A DNA stretch of 64,000 nucleotides from Lachnospiraceae bacterium 3-1 (GTDB taxonomy: Bacteria > Bacillota > Clostridia > Lachnospirales > Lachnospiraceae), in NCBI GenBank assembly GCA_000403255.2, contig KE159592.1, positions 1-64,000 on the forward strand. Reading direction: 5' to 3'. Positions 18,379-29,387 of the stretch are shown piece by piece (the first letter of the stretch is position 1; every line of letters starts with the position of its first letter). The notes under the pieces were generated by a model. The model had not been told where the DNA came from. It saw only the letters and a list, made by a program, of their open reading frames with translations, and did not search any database. A program made the translations under genes and the position numbers.

Positions 18379-19089
18379 TTGGATGAAAAACAGACTTTTT
18401 TGGAATGTGAAAGAAACAGGGTGTTTTATCTGTTGATGATGAGTGGAGGAATGCTGGGAGCTTTTACATATTGTGTCAGGGGTGGTGTTTTCTGCAATGC
18501 ACAGACAGGTAATATTGTACTTCTTGGGATGGCGGTTGGACATGGAAACTGGAAGGGAGCAGCATATTTTCTTATTCCAATTACGGCATATGGGTTTGGA
18601 GCTGCTGTGTCAGAGGTATTGCCAGGAACTGTGAAAAGGGCACATTTGGTTCGATGGGATACATTGTTAGTTGGAATTGAAATGCTGGTAACGTTGTTTC
18701 TCGGGTTTTTGCCGGAGAGTGTCCCGTTTCAGTTTTCGCAGGTGGCAATAAATTTTATTTGTTCTATGCAGTATAATACATTCCGTCAGGCAGAGGGAGT
18801 ACCAATGGCGACAACGTTTTGCACGAATCATGTGCGTCAGGTAGGAATTAACTTGGCAAGGTGGCTGCAAAAGGGTGATGCAGTATACGTTAAAAAATCT
18901 TTGCGGCATGGTGAAATGCTTATAATGTTTCTGATAGGAGCCATTATGGGAACAATTTTGTGTGGTATGTTTGTGGGCAGAGCAATTTGGGGAGCGTCAA
19001 TCCTGTTGTTTATAGTGTTTATTGACTTGCTTCATGCAGATTTAACAAAAGAAAAGGGAATGCTTGGACGTGTGCCGACAGGACATTAA
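18379..19089 (+). CDS. YoaK/DUF1275 membrane protein
   Basis: A 236-residue protein. The in-frame start is TTG 18379, with GGAAGGGGG about 8 nt upstream; the ATG at 18383 is out of frame. Six to seven hydrophobic helices are visible, with the DUF1275 signature near the first (GAFTYCVRGGVFCNAQTGNI). Bacillus YoaK and its relatives (PF06912) have this length and layout; their transport or other role is not established. It has no operon partner: the upstream hydrolase is a pseudogene and downstream lies transposase debris on the other strand. Confidence 0.85.
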   Translation: MDEKQTFLECERNRVFYLLMMSGGMLGAFTYCVRGGVFCNAQTGNIVLLGMAVGHGNWKGAAYFLIPITAYGFGAAVSEVLPGTVKRAHLVRWDTLLVGIEMLVTLFLGFLPESVPFQFSQVAINFICSMQYNTFRQAEGVPMATTFCTNHVRQVGINLARWLQKGDAVYVKKSLRHGEMLIMFLIGAIMGTILCGMFVGRAIWGASILLFIVFIDLLHADLTKEKGMLGRVPTGH

Positions 19090-19124
19090 ATAAAGCATAG
19101 TAATATTTTAAAAATTAGGTAATT

Positions 19125-19660
19125 GCGAAACAAAAGCTTGAAAGGGCAAAAAGCTGTACTCTGATAAGGATAGGTCAGCAAAAGCAGTGAATGGTTTCAG
19201 ACTCTGGATATATTCATGATGATGGATTTTATCTGTAAGAACAACCGTAATAAGCTGTGTAATTCCAGACAGAATTAAATCTGCATGTAAGGTTCTTTCG
19301 TTTTGTGTCCTGCGGTTGGCAGGACCGAACGTTCCACGGTAAGATTTTTTCATTATCTTGTCCCATTTCCATTTCATTTTTGGACAGACAAATTTCAGGG
19401 ATGGGATGCCGGAGTAATATTTGAACACATAACAGAAATGCCCATTGGCATAAAGCTGTTTTAGTTCGGGGTTTGAAGAGGCGTGATATGGCATATTTGG
19501 GATTGTTTTCTCGGACAAAGGCTTCCATGCCGGATGAATCCAAAATTGCCATATCAGTTTTGGCGGTATCAATTGCCTGGCATATCGGTTCCGTGACATC
19601 AACAAGGTTATCAAAAACCGATTGTAAGTTTGGAAAAAAGTCCTGTTTAAAACGGGTGAT
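19125..19660 (-). pseudogene. DDE transposase fragment (IS1182/DUF772-like), frameshifted
   Basis: Pieces of a transposase can be read in order on the minus strand in three frames: RFKQDFFPNLQSVFDNLVD, then DMAILDSSGMEAFVRENNPK (first Asp region), then YANGHFCYVFKYYSGI, then TFGPANRRTQNERTLHADLI and LSGITQLITVVLTDKIH near the end. The N-terminal ~90 residues are missing and several frameshifts are present. The N-terminal fragment at 28273-28510 looks like the missing end of the same family. Confidence 0.65.
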
Positions 19661-19676
19661 TCTTTATTTTGTAATG

Positions 19677-19718
19677 AAAAAGCGATAAGGAGACTTTCGG
19701 GTATCCATATCGCTTTTT
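19677..19718. terminator. Hairpin terminator downstream of the lysR gene
   Basis: AAAAAGCGATA (19677-19687) pairs with TATCGCTTTTT (19708-19718). It can work on both strands and serves the minus-strand lysR gene ending at 19723. The sequence resembles the hsp20 terminator at 11738-11779. Confidence 0.65.
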
Positions 19719-19722
19719 GTGT

Positions 19723-20601
19723 TTAACTGTAAGATGTATTCGTTACAATGGAAATAAAATTTTTCAAAAGAGGGCTCTGAGAACTTTTCTTAAAGAAGAT
19801 ACCATAGGATAAAGGAACGCTGTCTTTTAAGGGAATTCCGCGTATATCCGTGTTTACAAAATTCATAAGCGGAAGAACAGAGCAGCCATACCCTGCCCTT
19901 ACAAGTGTAAGGAGTACCTGCAGGTTTTCACACATATAAGTGGACTCTGGCAGGATATGCTGTGAAATCTGATTTTGCATTTCCGCAACCCTGGCGGGGA
20001 TTGCATAGGAATTGCAGACGACAATATTTTCCAGGTACAGTTCTTCCTTTGCAAGCTCTGGGCGTTCGGCATAAGGGTGTGAGGCTGGAACAATACAGCG
20101 CAGTGGTATCTGGAACAGTTCTTTGTAAACTGTGTCATTTTTTATTGGAATATCCTCCTGAAAACCAAACAGCAGATCCAGTTCATCTTGATAGAAAAGA
20201 TTTAAAATAGATCTGTGAGGGATCACTTTTAAAAATGGATAAAGTTCGGGAATCTGCTGTTTGCAGGATTTGAGTACCTTGCAGAGCAGGTCCAGGTTAG
20301 CTTCATTCTGACATCCAATGGTTAGGACCTGTATATTTGTACTTTGGTGGCGCTGTATTTTTTGCTCAGCAACTTTTAACCTGCCCATAACATTTTTCGC
20401 ATCTTCCAAAAAACTGATTCCAGCGGGAGTAAGGGTAACTGTCCGGGTAGTACGGTGCAAAAGTTTTGTTCCCAATTCATCTTCCAGCGAATGAATCTGC
20501 CGGGAGACCGCTGATTGTGTAATCTTTAAAATTTCAGCAGCTCTTGCAAAGTTCAGGTTTTCGGCAACCTGGATAAAGCTCTTTAACTGGTCTGTATTCA
20601 T
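19723..20601 (-). CDS. LysR-family transcriptional regulator
   Basis: A 292-residue protein. ATG 20601 follows GAGGTG and gives the exact LysR opening (MNTDQLKSFIQVAENLNFAR), so the upstream in-frame ATG at 20703 is rejected. The winged HTH covers 1-60 (ILKITQSAVSRQIHSLEDEL); the effector domain follows from ~90 to the end with a complete length. The effector is unknown. It is divergent from groESL: 149 bp separate its start from groES, and its 5' end faces the groESL promoter. Nothing else suggests it controls groESL. Confidence 0.92.
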   Translation of the reverse strand: MNTDQLKSFIQVAENLNFARAAEILKITQSAVSRQIHSLEDELGTKLLHRTTRTVTLTPAGISFLEDAKNVMGRLKVAEQKIQRHQSTNIQVLTIGCQNEANLDLLCKVLKSCKQQIPELYPFLKVIPHRSILNLFYQDELDLLFGFQEDIPIKNDTVYKELFQIPLRCIVPASHPYAERPELAKEELYLENIVVCNSYAIPARVAEMQNQISQHILPESTYMCENLQVLLTLVRAGYGCSVLPLMNFVNTDIRGIPLKDSVPLSYGIFFKKSSQSPLLKNFISIVTNTSYS

Positions 20602-20653
20602 GGGTTTCACCTCGATTATTGCGTTTTCGTCATTGATAATACCATATTTCCAC

Positions 20654-20682
20654 TTCACTTTCAAGAGCGGTTGTGGTTTAAT
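20654..20682 (+). promoter_or_regulatory. Probable groESL promoter
   Basis: TTCACT (20654-20659), 17 bp, TTTAAT (20677-20682). It is placed 14 bp before the CIRCE operator and matches the hsp20 promoter in form and spacing. Confidence 0.65.
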
Positions 20683-20696
20683 AGGTATTGCAAGGG

Positions 20697-20723
20697 TTAG
20701 CACTCAAATAAAAGGAGTGCTAA
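20697..20723 (+). promoter_or_regulatory. CIRCE operator (HrcA site)
   Basis: TTAGCACTC, nine bases, GAGTGCTAA: a perfect match to the CIRCE consensus. It lies just after the predicted -10 box and 27 bp before groES. HrcA bound here would repress groESL until heat stress (established for this operator). Confidence 0.97.
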
Positions 20724-20750
20724 CAAAAAGAAGAAAGGCAGGTAACAGGC

Positions 20751-21035
20751 ATGAAATTAAAACCATTGGGCGACAGAGTTATTTTAAAGTATCAGGAAGC
20801 GGAAGAAAAAACACAGTCAGGCATTATCCTGCCGGGGAGTGCAAAAGAAAAACCGCAGGAAGCAGTTGTTATGGCAGTCGGAGACGGTACAGGCTGTGAT
20901 GGGAAGAACGCACAGATGCAGGTTAAGGAAGGCGACAGAGTGATTTTTTCCAAATATGCGGGAACGGAAATAAAGGTTGATGAAGTAGAATACACCATCG
21001 TTTCTGAGAAGGACATCATTGCGCTTATAGAGTAA
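20751..21035 (+). CDS. groS: Co-chaperonin GroES
   Basis: A 94-residue protein with the family opening (MKLKPLGDRVILKYQEAEEK), the mobile loop SGIILPGSAKEK that docks on GroEL, and the usual ending (SEKDIIALIE). Length is normal. The gene forms the lid heptamer of the chaperonin. It follows a CIRCE operator and is followed 45 bp later by a truncated groEL. The ribosome binding site is a weak GGCAGG. The gene appears intact but its partner here is broken. Confidence 0.96.
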   Translation: MKLKPLGDRVILKYQEAEEKTQSGIILPGSAKEKPQEAVVMAVGDGTGCDGKNAQMQVKEGDRVIFSKYAGTEIKVDEVEYTIVSEKDIIALIE

Positions 21036-21077
21036 ACGGCAAAAACAGACAGAGATTTTAAAGAAAGAAGGAATTGA

Positions 21078-22685
<1,608 letters not shown>

Positions 22686-22802
22686 GTCTATCAACTCCTA
22701 AATCGTAAATTTGTGTTATTATTGAGTAAAATTATGCAAGCAATCAGGGCTTCTTATCCAGTATACTAAAATCACCAAAGAAAAACAAGCGAGGTGAAAA
22801 GA

Positions 22803-24428
22803 ATGGTGAAAGAAAAGTGGTGGAAAAGCAGTGTTGTATATCAGATATATCCACGAAGCTTCTGTGACAGCAATGGCGATGGAGTCGGCGATATTAACGG
22901 TATCCGCTCCAAATTGTGGTATCTGAAGGAACTGGGGATCGACGTGATATGGCTGAGTCCGGTCTATGCCTCTCCCAATGCGGATAATGGCTATGATATA
23001 TCCGATTATTATGGAATATCGCCGGAGTACGGCTCGATGGAGGATATGAAGACTCTAATCCAGGAATGTGAAAATTGTGGTATTAGAATACTCATGGATC
23101 TTGTTGTGAACCATACTTCTGATGAGCATCCGTGGTTTGTGGAAGCGAAAAAATCGAAGGACAATCCATACAGGGACTATTATATCTGGAGAGAAGGGGA
23201 AAAAGGCAGTCCGCCTAACGAACTGGAATCCTGCTTTGGCGGTAATGCATGGGAATACTCGGAAGAAACGGGGGAGTATTATCTGCACTTCTATCATAAA
23301 AAGCAGCCAGATCTCAACTGGGAAAATGAAGCGATGCGGAAAGAAATATGGAAAATGATGAATTTCTGGATTGATATGGGCGTTGGCGGTTTTCGGATGG
23401 ATGTGATTGATGTCATTGGAAAAATCCCGGATCAGGAGATAAAAGAAAACGGGCCAAAGCTGCATGAATACCTCCAGGAAATGAACAGAGAAACATTCGG
23501 GGGAAAAAACCTGATGACTGTAGGAGAATGCTGGGGAGCAGATATTGAGAATGGAAGTTTATATTCTGATCCGAAGCGGAAGGAACTGGATATGATTTTT
23601 CAGTTTGAGCAGATGCTGCTGGATCAAGTTCCAGGAGAACGGAAATGGGATTTAAAGCCCCTCGAATTGAAACAGTTAAAACAGGCGTTTGCGAAATGGC
23701 AGAAGGCATTGGAGGGGAAAGGATGGAACAGTCTTTTCTGGAACAGTCATGACCTTCCAAGAATCGTTTCCAGATGGGGAAACGATAAAGAGTACCGGGT
23801 GGAGTCGGCAAAGATGCTGGCAACTATACTTCATGGTATGAAGGGGACGCCCTATATTTATCAGGGGGAAGAAATAGGGATGACCAACTATCCGTTTTCA
23901 GGTATTGAGGATTTTTTTGATGTAGAGTCTGTCAACATGTACCGGGAACGGAAGCAGATGGGATATCCCGAAGAAGAAATCATGAAATCCCTCTGCGCTA
24001 AGTCAAGGGATAATGCAAGAACTCCCATGCAGTGGAACAACGGCCCAGGTGCAGGATTTACGGAAGGGACACCATGGTGCAGGGTAAATCCCAATTATAC
24101 AAAAATTAATGCAGAAGAGGCATTAAAGGATCAGAATTCCATTTTCTATTATTATAAAAAGCTAATCAGATTCCGAAAAGAAGAGCCTATATTGATTTAT
24201 GGGACTTTTGAACTGCTCTGCCCGGAGGATGAATATGTTTTTGCGTATACAAGGGAATGGAAGGGGAAAAAGTGGCTGGTGGTAGGTAATTTCTATGAGA
24301 AATCGGCACGTTTTGATTACCTTGGAAAAGGCAGGGCGCTCCTGTCCAATTATGAACAGGAATCTGAAACCCGGTTTGAACAGATGAAATTGCGTCCTTA
24401 TGAAGCAGCTATCTATGAAATAATATAA
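22803..24428 (+). CDS. GH13 alpha-glucosidase (oligo-1,6-glucosidase / phospho-alpha-glucosidase type)
   Basis: A 541-residue protein; ATG 22803 is preferred to GTG 22794 because the latter overlaps the GAGGTG site. GH13 motifs are in order: DLVVNHTSDEHPWF, GGFRMDVIDVI with nucleophile Asp200, TVGECWG with acid/base Glu242, WNSHDLPR with Asp317. The opening KWWKSSVVYQIYPRSFCDSN and the length fit the oligo-1,6-glucosidase/TreC group. The next gene is a PTS permease, so the real substrate may be a phosphorylated disaccharide such as trehalose, isomaltose or a sucrose isomer. It is cytoplasmic (no signal peptide). It is the first gene of a three-gene operon under a divergent AraC regulator. Confidence 0.9.
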   Translation: MVKEKWWKSSVVYQIYPRSFCDSNGDGVGDINGIRSKLWYLKELGIDVIWLSPVYASPNADNGYDISDYYGISPEYGSMEDMKTLIQECENCGIRILMDLVVNHTSDEHPWFVEAKKSKDNPYRDYYIWREGEKGSPPNELESCFGGNAWEYSEETGEYYLHFYHKKQPDLNWENEAMRKEIWKMMNFWIDMGVGGFRMDVIDVIGKIPDQEIKENGPKLHEYLQEMNRETFGGKNLMTVGECWGADIENGSLYSDPKRKELDMIFQFEQMLLDQVPGERKWDLKPLELKQLKQAFAKWQKALEGKGWNSLFWNSHDLPRIVSRWGNDKEYRVESAKMLATILHGMKGTPYIYQGEEIGMTNYPFSGIEDFFDVESVNMYRERKQMGYPEEEIMKSLCAKSRDNARTPMQWNNGPGAGFTEGTPWCRVNPNYTKINAEEALKDQNSIFYYYKKLIRFRKEEPILIYGTFELLCPEDEYVFAYTREWKGKKWLVVGNFYEKSARFDYLGKGRALLSNYEQESETRFEQMKLRPYEAAIYEII

Positions 24429-24450
24429 TCAAAAGGAGGAAGAAAGAATC

Positions 24451-26397
24451 ATGACAAAGGAAGAACGCTATCAGGCGTCTGCCAAAGAGCTTTTGAGGCT
24501 GGTCGGCGGAAAAGAAAACATTATCAGCGCCGCTCACTGTGCAACCAGGCTCAGACTTGTTTTGAAAGATGAGTCAAAGGCAGATGTGGACGGAATCCTG
24601 AAGGTAGATCTGGTGAAAGGCCAGTTTGCCAATGGAGGCCAGTTCCAGATAATTATCGGCAGCGGCACCGTAAACGAGGTTTACAAACGTTTCATAGAAA
24701 TAGGGGGGATTGCCGAGGCAACCAAGAGTGAAGTAAAGCAAGCGGCTGCCCAGAAGATGAATCCACTGCAGCGTCTTGTAAAAACTCTGTCTGACGTATT
24801 TGTACCGCTGATTCCGGCATTGGTTGCCAGTGGTCTGATGATGGGTTTAAATAATGTGCTTACGGCAAATGGGCTGTTTATTCCGGGACAGTCTTTAGTA
24901 GAAGCCTATCCGGCACTTTCTGACATTGCTGCTATGATCAATACATTTGCAAGCGCTGCATATGCCTTTCTGCCTATCCTGATTGGATTTTCTGCCACAA
25001 AAATGTTTGGGGGCAATCCGTATCTGGGAGCGGTTATCGGCATGATTATGGTTTCGGGTGATCTGCTGAATGCCTATGCCTACGGTACTGCCGTAACAGA
25101 AGGGACAATTCCGGTATGGAACATTTTGGGGCTTACGATTGAAAAAGTAGGATATCAGGGAACGGTTCTCCCGGTGCTGGCTGCTTCGTATATCCTTTCG
25201 TTTGTGGAGAAGAAACTGCATAAATATATTCCGGAGATTCTGGACAATCTTCTGACTCCGCTGCTTACCGTTATGATCACTGGTTTTGTTACTTTTACGG
25301 TGGTAGGCGGGATTATGAGGACTGCCGGCGATATGCTGACAAACAGCTTTGTGTGGATGCATGATACATTAGGGATTGTGGGCGGTATGGTCCTGGGCTT
25401 CTTATATTCGCCTCTTACCATGACCGGTATGCACCACAGCCTGCTTCCGGTGGATATCCAAATGGTGGCGGCGGGAGGTTCTTTCCTGCTTGCGATTGCG
25501 TCCTGTAATAATGTGGCGCAGGGCGGCGCAACTCTTTGCGCCATGCTTCGGACAAAGGATAAGAAGCTAAAGAGTGTTGCGGCGACTTCGGGTGTGTCTG
25601 CTATGCTGGGTATCACAGAGCCTGCTATGTTTGGCGTAAACCTGAAACTGAAATATCCGTTCTATGGCGCTATGATCGGTGCAGCTCTTGGAGGCGGGTA
25701 TGTAACTCTGACAAATGTTTTGAACACGGCTCCGGGAACCGCGGGAATTGTCGGGTTTGTCTGTGTTCCTGCGTCCAGTATGCTGAACTTTTTGATTGGT
25801 ACGGCTATTTCTATTGCGGCAGGATTTATTTTTACATATATTATGTCAAATATGAAAAAGTTTAATAAAGAATTGGAAAAAAAAGAAACTGCAGCAGAAG
25901 AAACAGAGGATATGTCTGCAGACATTTTCCCGGAGGCAGAGAAAGGTGTAATCTGCAGTCCGCTGACAGGAAAAGCGATTCCGATGAGCGAGGTACCAGA
26001 CGATACATTTGCCGCAGAAGTATTGGGGAAGGGAATGGCAGTCATTCCTTCGGAGGGGAAAGTGGTAGCGCCTTCCCATGGTGAGGTTTCTACACTGTTT
26101 GATACGAAACATGCCATTGGCATTACAACGAAAGACGGAGTAGAATTACTGATTCATGTGGGCGTCAATACGGTAGAACTTAACGGAAAGTATTATGAGG
26201 CTCATGTGGCACAGGGCGATCAGGTAAAGCCCGGACAGTTGCTTCTTACATTTGACATCCAGAAAATTCAGAAAGCAGGTTATTCAGTGGCGACTCCGGT
26301 AATTATTGCCAATACAGATGATTATAAAAATGTGGAGGGGCTGAAGAATGGTGAGATTCACTGCATGGAGCCGCTTATTAAACTGGAGGAGTCATGA
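24451..26397 (+). CDS. PTS EIIBCA for an alpha-glucoside (sucrose/trehalose family)
   Basis: A 648-residue three-domain permease with AAAAGGAGG before ATG 24451. EIIB comes first (phospho-Cys30 in AAHCATRLRLVLKDE). EIIC, ~residues 110-470, has about ten helices and the GITEPAMFGVNLKLKYPF loop. A flexible Glu-rich linker leads to EIIA (~505-648) with FDTKHAIGI and phospho-His569 in ELLIHVGVNTVEL. It takes up and phosphorylates a sugar using HPr-derived phosphate. The domain order is that of beta-glucoside and sucrose permeases; pairing with GH13 points to an alpha-linked disaccharide. Complete, unlike the related broken permease at 13620-15136. Confidence 0.92.
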   Translation: MTKEERYQASAKELLRLVGGKENIISAAHCATRLRLVLKDESKADVDGILKVDLVKGQFANGGQFQIIIGSGTVNEVYKRFIEIGGIAEATKSEVKQAAAQKMNPLQRLVKTLSDVFVPLIPALVASGLMMGLNNVLTANGLFIPGQSLVEAYPALSDIAAMINTFASAAYAFLPILIGFSATKMFGGNPYLGAVIGMIMVSGDLLNAYAYGTAVTEGTIPVWNILGLTIEKVGYQGTVLPVLAASYILSFVEKKLHKYIPEILDNLLTPLLTVMITGFVTFTVVGGIMRTAGDMLTNSFVWMHDTLGIVGGMVLGFLYSPLTMTGMHHSLLPVDIQMVAAGGSFLLAIASCNNVAQGGATLCAMLRTKDKKLKSVAATSGVSAMLGITEPAMFGVNLKLKYPFYGAMIGAALGGGYVTLTNVLNTAPGTAGIVGFVCVPASSMLNFLIGTAISIAAGFIFTYIMSNMKKFNKELEKKETAAEETEDMSADIFPEAEKGVICSPLTGKAIPMSEVPDDTFAAEVLGKGMAVIPSEGKVVAPSHGEVSTLFDTKHAIGITTKDGVELLIHVGVNTVELNGKYYEAHVAQGDQVKPGQLLLTFDIQKIQKAGYSVATPVIIANTDDYKNVEGLKNGEIHCMEPLIKLEES

Positions 26398-27251
26398 TGG
26401 CAGATAAAAAAATTGTATTTTTAGATATCGACGGGACATTTACTGTCCCGTTGGAAAAACCGACAGAGCTTGCGTCAAGGGCAGTACGGGAGGCAAGAAA
26501 AAATGGGCACAGGATTCTGCTCAGCACAGGGCGTAATATGCCGATCGTAAGCGAGGATGTTCTGGAAGTAGGATTTGACGGTGTGGTTGCCAGTGCGGGA
26601 AGGCATATAGAAATTGATGGGAAAGTAATCCGCGACAGTGTACTTCCAGAAGAAACCATCCAGAAGTGCCTGGAAATTTTTCATCGATTTGGGATCTATT
26701 GCCGCATAGAAAGTCCGGAGGGGATTTATATTGACGACAGCCTTCAGGAAATCCTCACAGGCGCAATGGCAGAACTGTCCAATTCGGAGTTAATTCGAAT
26801 GAAGAAGGAACTGGATTCTGGTGTGGGGGTAAAACCATATACGGAATATCCCCACAAGGGAGCATATAAGCTGGGATTTATCTGTACGGATCTGGCCGAC
26901 ATTGAGAAAACAAAACCGTACCTGGATCAGGAGTTTCATTATGTAGTGCATCCCTATGCAGAAGATGCAGACTGCTATAATGGCGAGATTATACAGAAGG
27001 ATATGGATAAGGGCGAGGCCATGGAACGTGTCTGTGAATACTATGGTGCAGACATGGCAGATACGGTTGCCTTTGGCGACAGTATGAATGATCAGCAGAT
27101 GCTGGAATATGCGGGGATTGCCGTTGCAATGGGGAATTCCTGCCAGGAATTGAAAGACATTGCAGATATTGTCTGCGAGAGCGTTGAGGAAGATGGGGTT
27201 TATTTTGAATTTAAGAGAATGAATTTGATGGAAACCAGGTTCATAAGATGA
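26394..27251 (+). CDS. Cof-type HAD phosphatase
   Basis: A 285-residue protein starting ATGATG at 26394, overlapping the PTS stop by four bases. HAD motif 1 is FLDIDGTFT (nucleophile and acid/base Asp), motif 2 LLSTGRN, motif 4 VAFGDSMNDQQML; the C2-type cap lies between. Such enzymes dephosphorylate sugar phosphates or phospholipid-like substrates. Translational coupling to the PTS suggests a role in sugar-phosphate balance, for example releasing free sugar when hexose phosphate piles up (inference). Confidence 0.88.
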   Translation: MMADKKIVFLDIDGTFTVPLEKPTELASRAVREARKNGHRILLSTGRNMPIVSEDVLEVGFDGVVASAGRHIEIDGKVIRDSVLPEETIQKCLEIFHRFGIYCRIESPEGIYIDDSLQEILTGAMAELSNSELIRMKKELDSGVGVKPYTEYPHKGAYKLGFICTDLADIEKTKPYLDQEFHYVVHPYAEDADCYNGEIIQKDMDKGEAMERVCEYYGADMADTVAFGDSMNDQQMLEYAGIAVAMGNSCQELKDIADIVCESVEEDGVYFEFKRMNLMETRFIR

Positions 27252-27281
27252 CAAACAGCCCAGAGTTTCAGCAGGGAATAA

Positions 27282-27389
27282 AGTGTTTTGTATCGTGATG
27301 ATGAGGGCTGTTATGTGTATTTGCACAATGCTTCTGTGAAAGAGAAAGCAACCTATCCCAAGAACTATAAGGGGCTTTCCGCAGGATAG
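27282..27389 (+). pseudogene. Unrecognised 35-residue fragment
   Basis: A short open frame (SVLYRDDEGCYVYLHNASVK to TAG 27387) with coding-like composition but no start codon or ribosome binding site. It may be a remnant of a gene lost between the HAD gene and the surface-protein remnant. The next ~115 bp hold nothing recognised. Confidence 0.25.
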
Positions 27390-27504
27390 GCATGGCGTTT
27401 TGGGGAAATTTCCAGTATGCTCAGCCGGGGCTTTCGTGCGCGGCGTATCGCGTATGGGAAGGTCTGCCTGAAAGCATCATCCACGCTCCCGGGATGGGAA
27501 TAGA

Positions 27505-27547
27505 AATAAGCCTACCTTGTACTTTGCCGAGAACAGGTAGGCTTATT
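27505..27547 (+). terminator. Hairpin downstream of the alpha-glucoside operon
   Basis: AATAAGCCTACCT (27505-27517) pairs perfectly with AGGTAGGCTTATT (27535-27547) across a 17-nt loop. No long T run follows, so it could instead be a mobile-element end. Confidence 0.5.
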
Positions 27548-28067
27548 GCCAACTACGGAGGTAAACCACTGCAAGAAGACCGTATATAAGGTGGCATACG
27601 GCGCAAAGCCATTCAAAATCAATGCAACATCAAAGAGTAAGATGACCTTTACAAGTTCAAAGTCAAAGATTGCTGCAGTAGATAAGAATATAGGCAGGGT
27701 GACAATTAAAAATACTGGAGTTGCCACTATAACCATCAAGGCAGGAAAGGTATCTAAGAAGGTAACCATTAAGGTAAGTCCCAAAAAGCCATCCATAAAA
27801 TCAGTTAAAACCGCGAAAGGCAAAAAATTAACCGTGAAGTGGGAAAAGGATAAGATGGCTTTGGGGTATTATGTGCAGTTAGGCACAGATAAGAAATTTA
27901 AGAAGAATGTGAAGTCTAAGAGCCTGTCAAAGACCTCTTACATGTTCACAAAGCTGAAAACAGGCAAGAGATATTATGTAAGGATACGCAGTTATAAGAA
28001 ATCTGGCAACGAAACCTCGTACGGTGCATGGAGCAAGGCAAAAGTGAGCGGCAAGATTAAGAAGTAA
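27546..28067 (+). pseudogene. C-terminal remnant of a Big2/fibronectin-III surface protein
   Basis: From ~27573 the frame reads a bacterial Ig-like (Big2) domain (YGAKPFKINATSKSKMTFTS; KIAAVDKNIGRVTIKNTG) and from ~27780 a fibronectin type III domain (SIKSVKTAKGKKLTVKWEKD; YYVRIRSYKKSGNETSYGAW). It ends with IKK-TAA at 28065-28067. Such pairs form the C-terminal ends of large secreted proteins in Lachnospiraceae. There is no signal peptide and no sensible start here, so the N-terminal body is gone. The protein is very Lys-rich. Confidence 0.7.
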
Positions 28068-28156
28068 ATCCCGATGTACCAGTTAGTATTACGTTTGGCA
28101 CTGCAATTATCTCCTTCTCATAAATAGTATTATTAGGCGTTTGCGAAACGCCAGAA

Positions 28157-28180
28157 CCCGCATAAATACGGGATTCTTTT
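28157..28180 (+). terminator. Terminator after the surface-protein remnant
   Basis: CCCGCATAAATACGGG stem-loop followed by ATTCTTTTT. A second small hairpin (GGCGTTTGCGAAACGCC) lies just before it. Confidence 0.55.
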
Positions 28181-28272
28181 TGTTACAAAATAAAATAACT
28201 CCTCACTGGTTTGTGGTATAATTGAGATGCCGAATAACAATCAACCATCCACCGGAAAGGAGTCGTATCTAT

Positions 28273-29196
28273 ATGATAACACATAAACAGCTCTCTTTGG
28301 CAGATATTTTTACCGATTGCCAAAATAAATTTGATTATGATAAATATCAGTTCCTTGAACTTCTCGAAAATACCATTAACCTTGATGAAATTGTCCCGGC
28401 GTCTTTTGTTTCTCATTTCCATGCCGCCACCGACAGGCCCCGTAAGCATCTTCTCTATCCGATGCTCAAGGCTCTGTTATTACAGCTTATTTTCTCGATC
28501 CCAACAACGTCCCTTCTGGATGACGAATTTATGACAATTGTGTTTGACAGAAACACAGAGGCAACGGAGCTTCTCTTAAACATTATTCTTGGCAGGAACG
28601 ATATGGAAGTCACAGAAGTGGTGGCACAGAGGGAATATAAGAATCCGGTCACGGGAGGACGCTCTATTAAGCTCGATATTTATGCCAAGGGTTCTGACGG
28701 AAAAGTGTATGATATTGAAGTACAAAATGAGAATGCTGGGGCAGACGTTCGCAGAGCCAGATTTCACAGCAGCATGTTAGATACGAAGATGTTGAAAGAA
28801 AAGCAGAAATTTAGGGAAATTCATGAATCCTATGTGATATTCATTACAAAGAATGACTATATGAAAATGGGATTGCCACTATACCATGTGGAAAGGACGA
28901 TACAAGAATCAGGGGCGTTATTTGGGGATGGCGCGCATATTATTTATGTGAATGGCAGCTATAAAAATGATAGTGACCCCGTAGGGAAACTGATACATGA
29001 TTTCCGCTGTACAAGTGCAGTCGATATGTTTTATCAGGAGCTTGCAAAGTCGGTAAGACATTTCAAAGAGACGGAAGGAGGCCGAAGTCAAATGAGTAAG
29101 ACAATGGAGGAAAGAATCAACAGGGAAAAAGACAAGGAAAGAATTGATTGTTCATATGAATATATAAAAAATCTGGTAGTGTCAAGTAATCTATGA
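28273..29196 (+). pseudogene. Fusion: transposase N-terminus joined to a PD-(D/E)XK nuclease-family protein
   Basis: ATG 28273 has GGAAAGGAG upstream. Residues 1-~80 (MITHKQLSLADIFTDCQNKF; RKHLLYPMLKALLLQLIFSI) are the N-terminus of an IS1182/DUF772-type transposase. From ~residue 80 the protein switches to the PD-(D/E)XK 'nuclease family transposase' group (PF12784): LLDDEFMTIVFDRNTEATEL, KLDIYAKGSDGKVYDIEVQN (the D...ExQ active site), then RARFHSSMLDTKMLKEKQKF. The usual N-terminal ~25 residues and most of the C-terminus beyond the conserved core are replaced or lost. The fusion is in frame and has a good start site, so a chimeric protein of 307 residues could be made. Confidence 0.7.
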
Positions 29197-29387
29197 AAAA
29201 ATAAGCTGAAAAAAATAGGCTCAAATGAACCTTGAAAATTGCAGATATTGATTCCGAAAAGCTCTCCGAGGGCTTAGGGCGTTGCCCCTTTTCTGCTAAA
29301 CAGGATCATCCGTGAGCCTTATGTCAACAGACTTTCGCGGCATATCCTCACAGACGGCGCAGACGCCTGCTGCGGTATTCCACGGTT

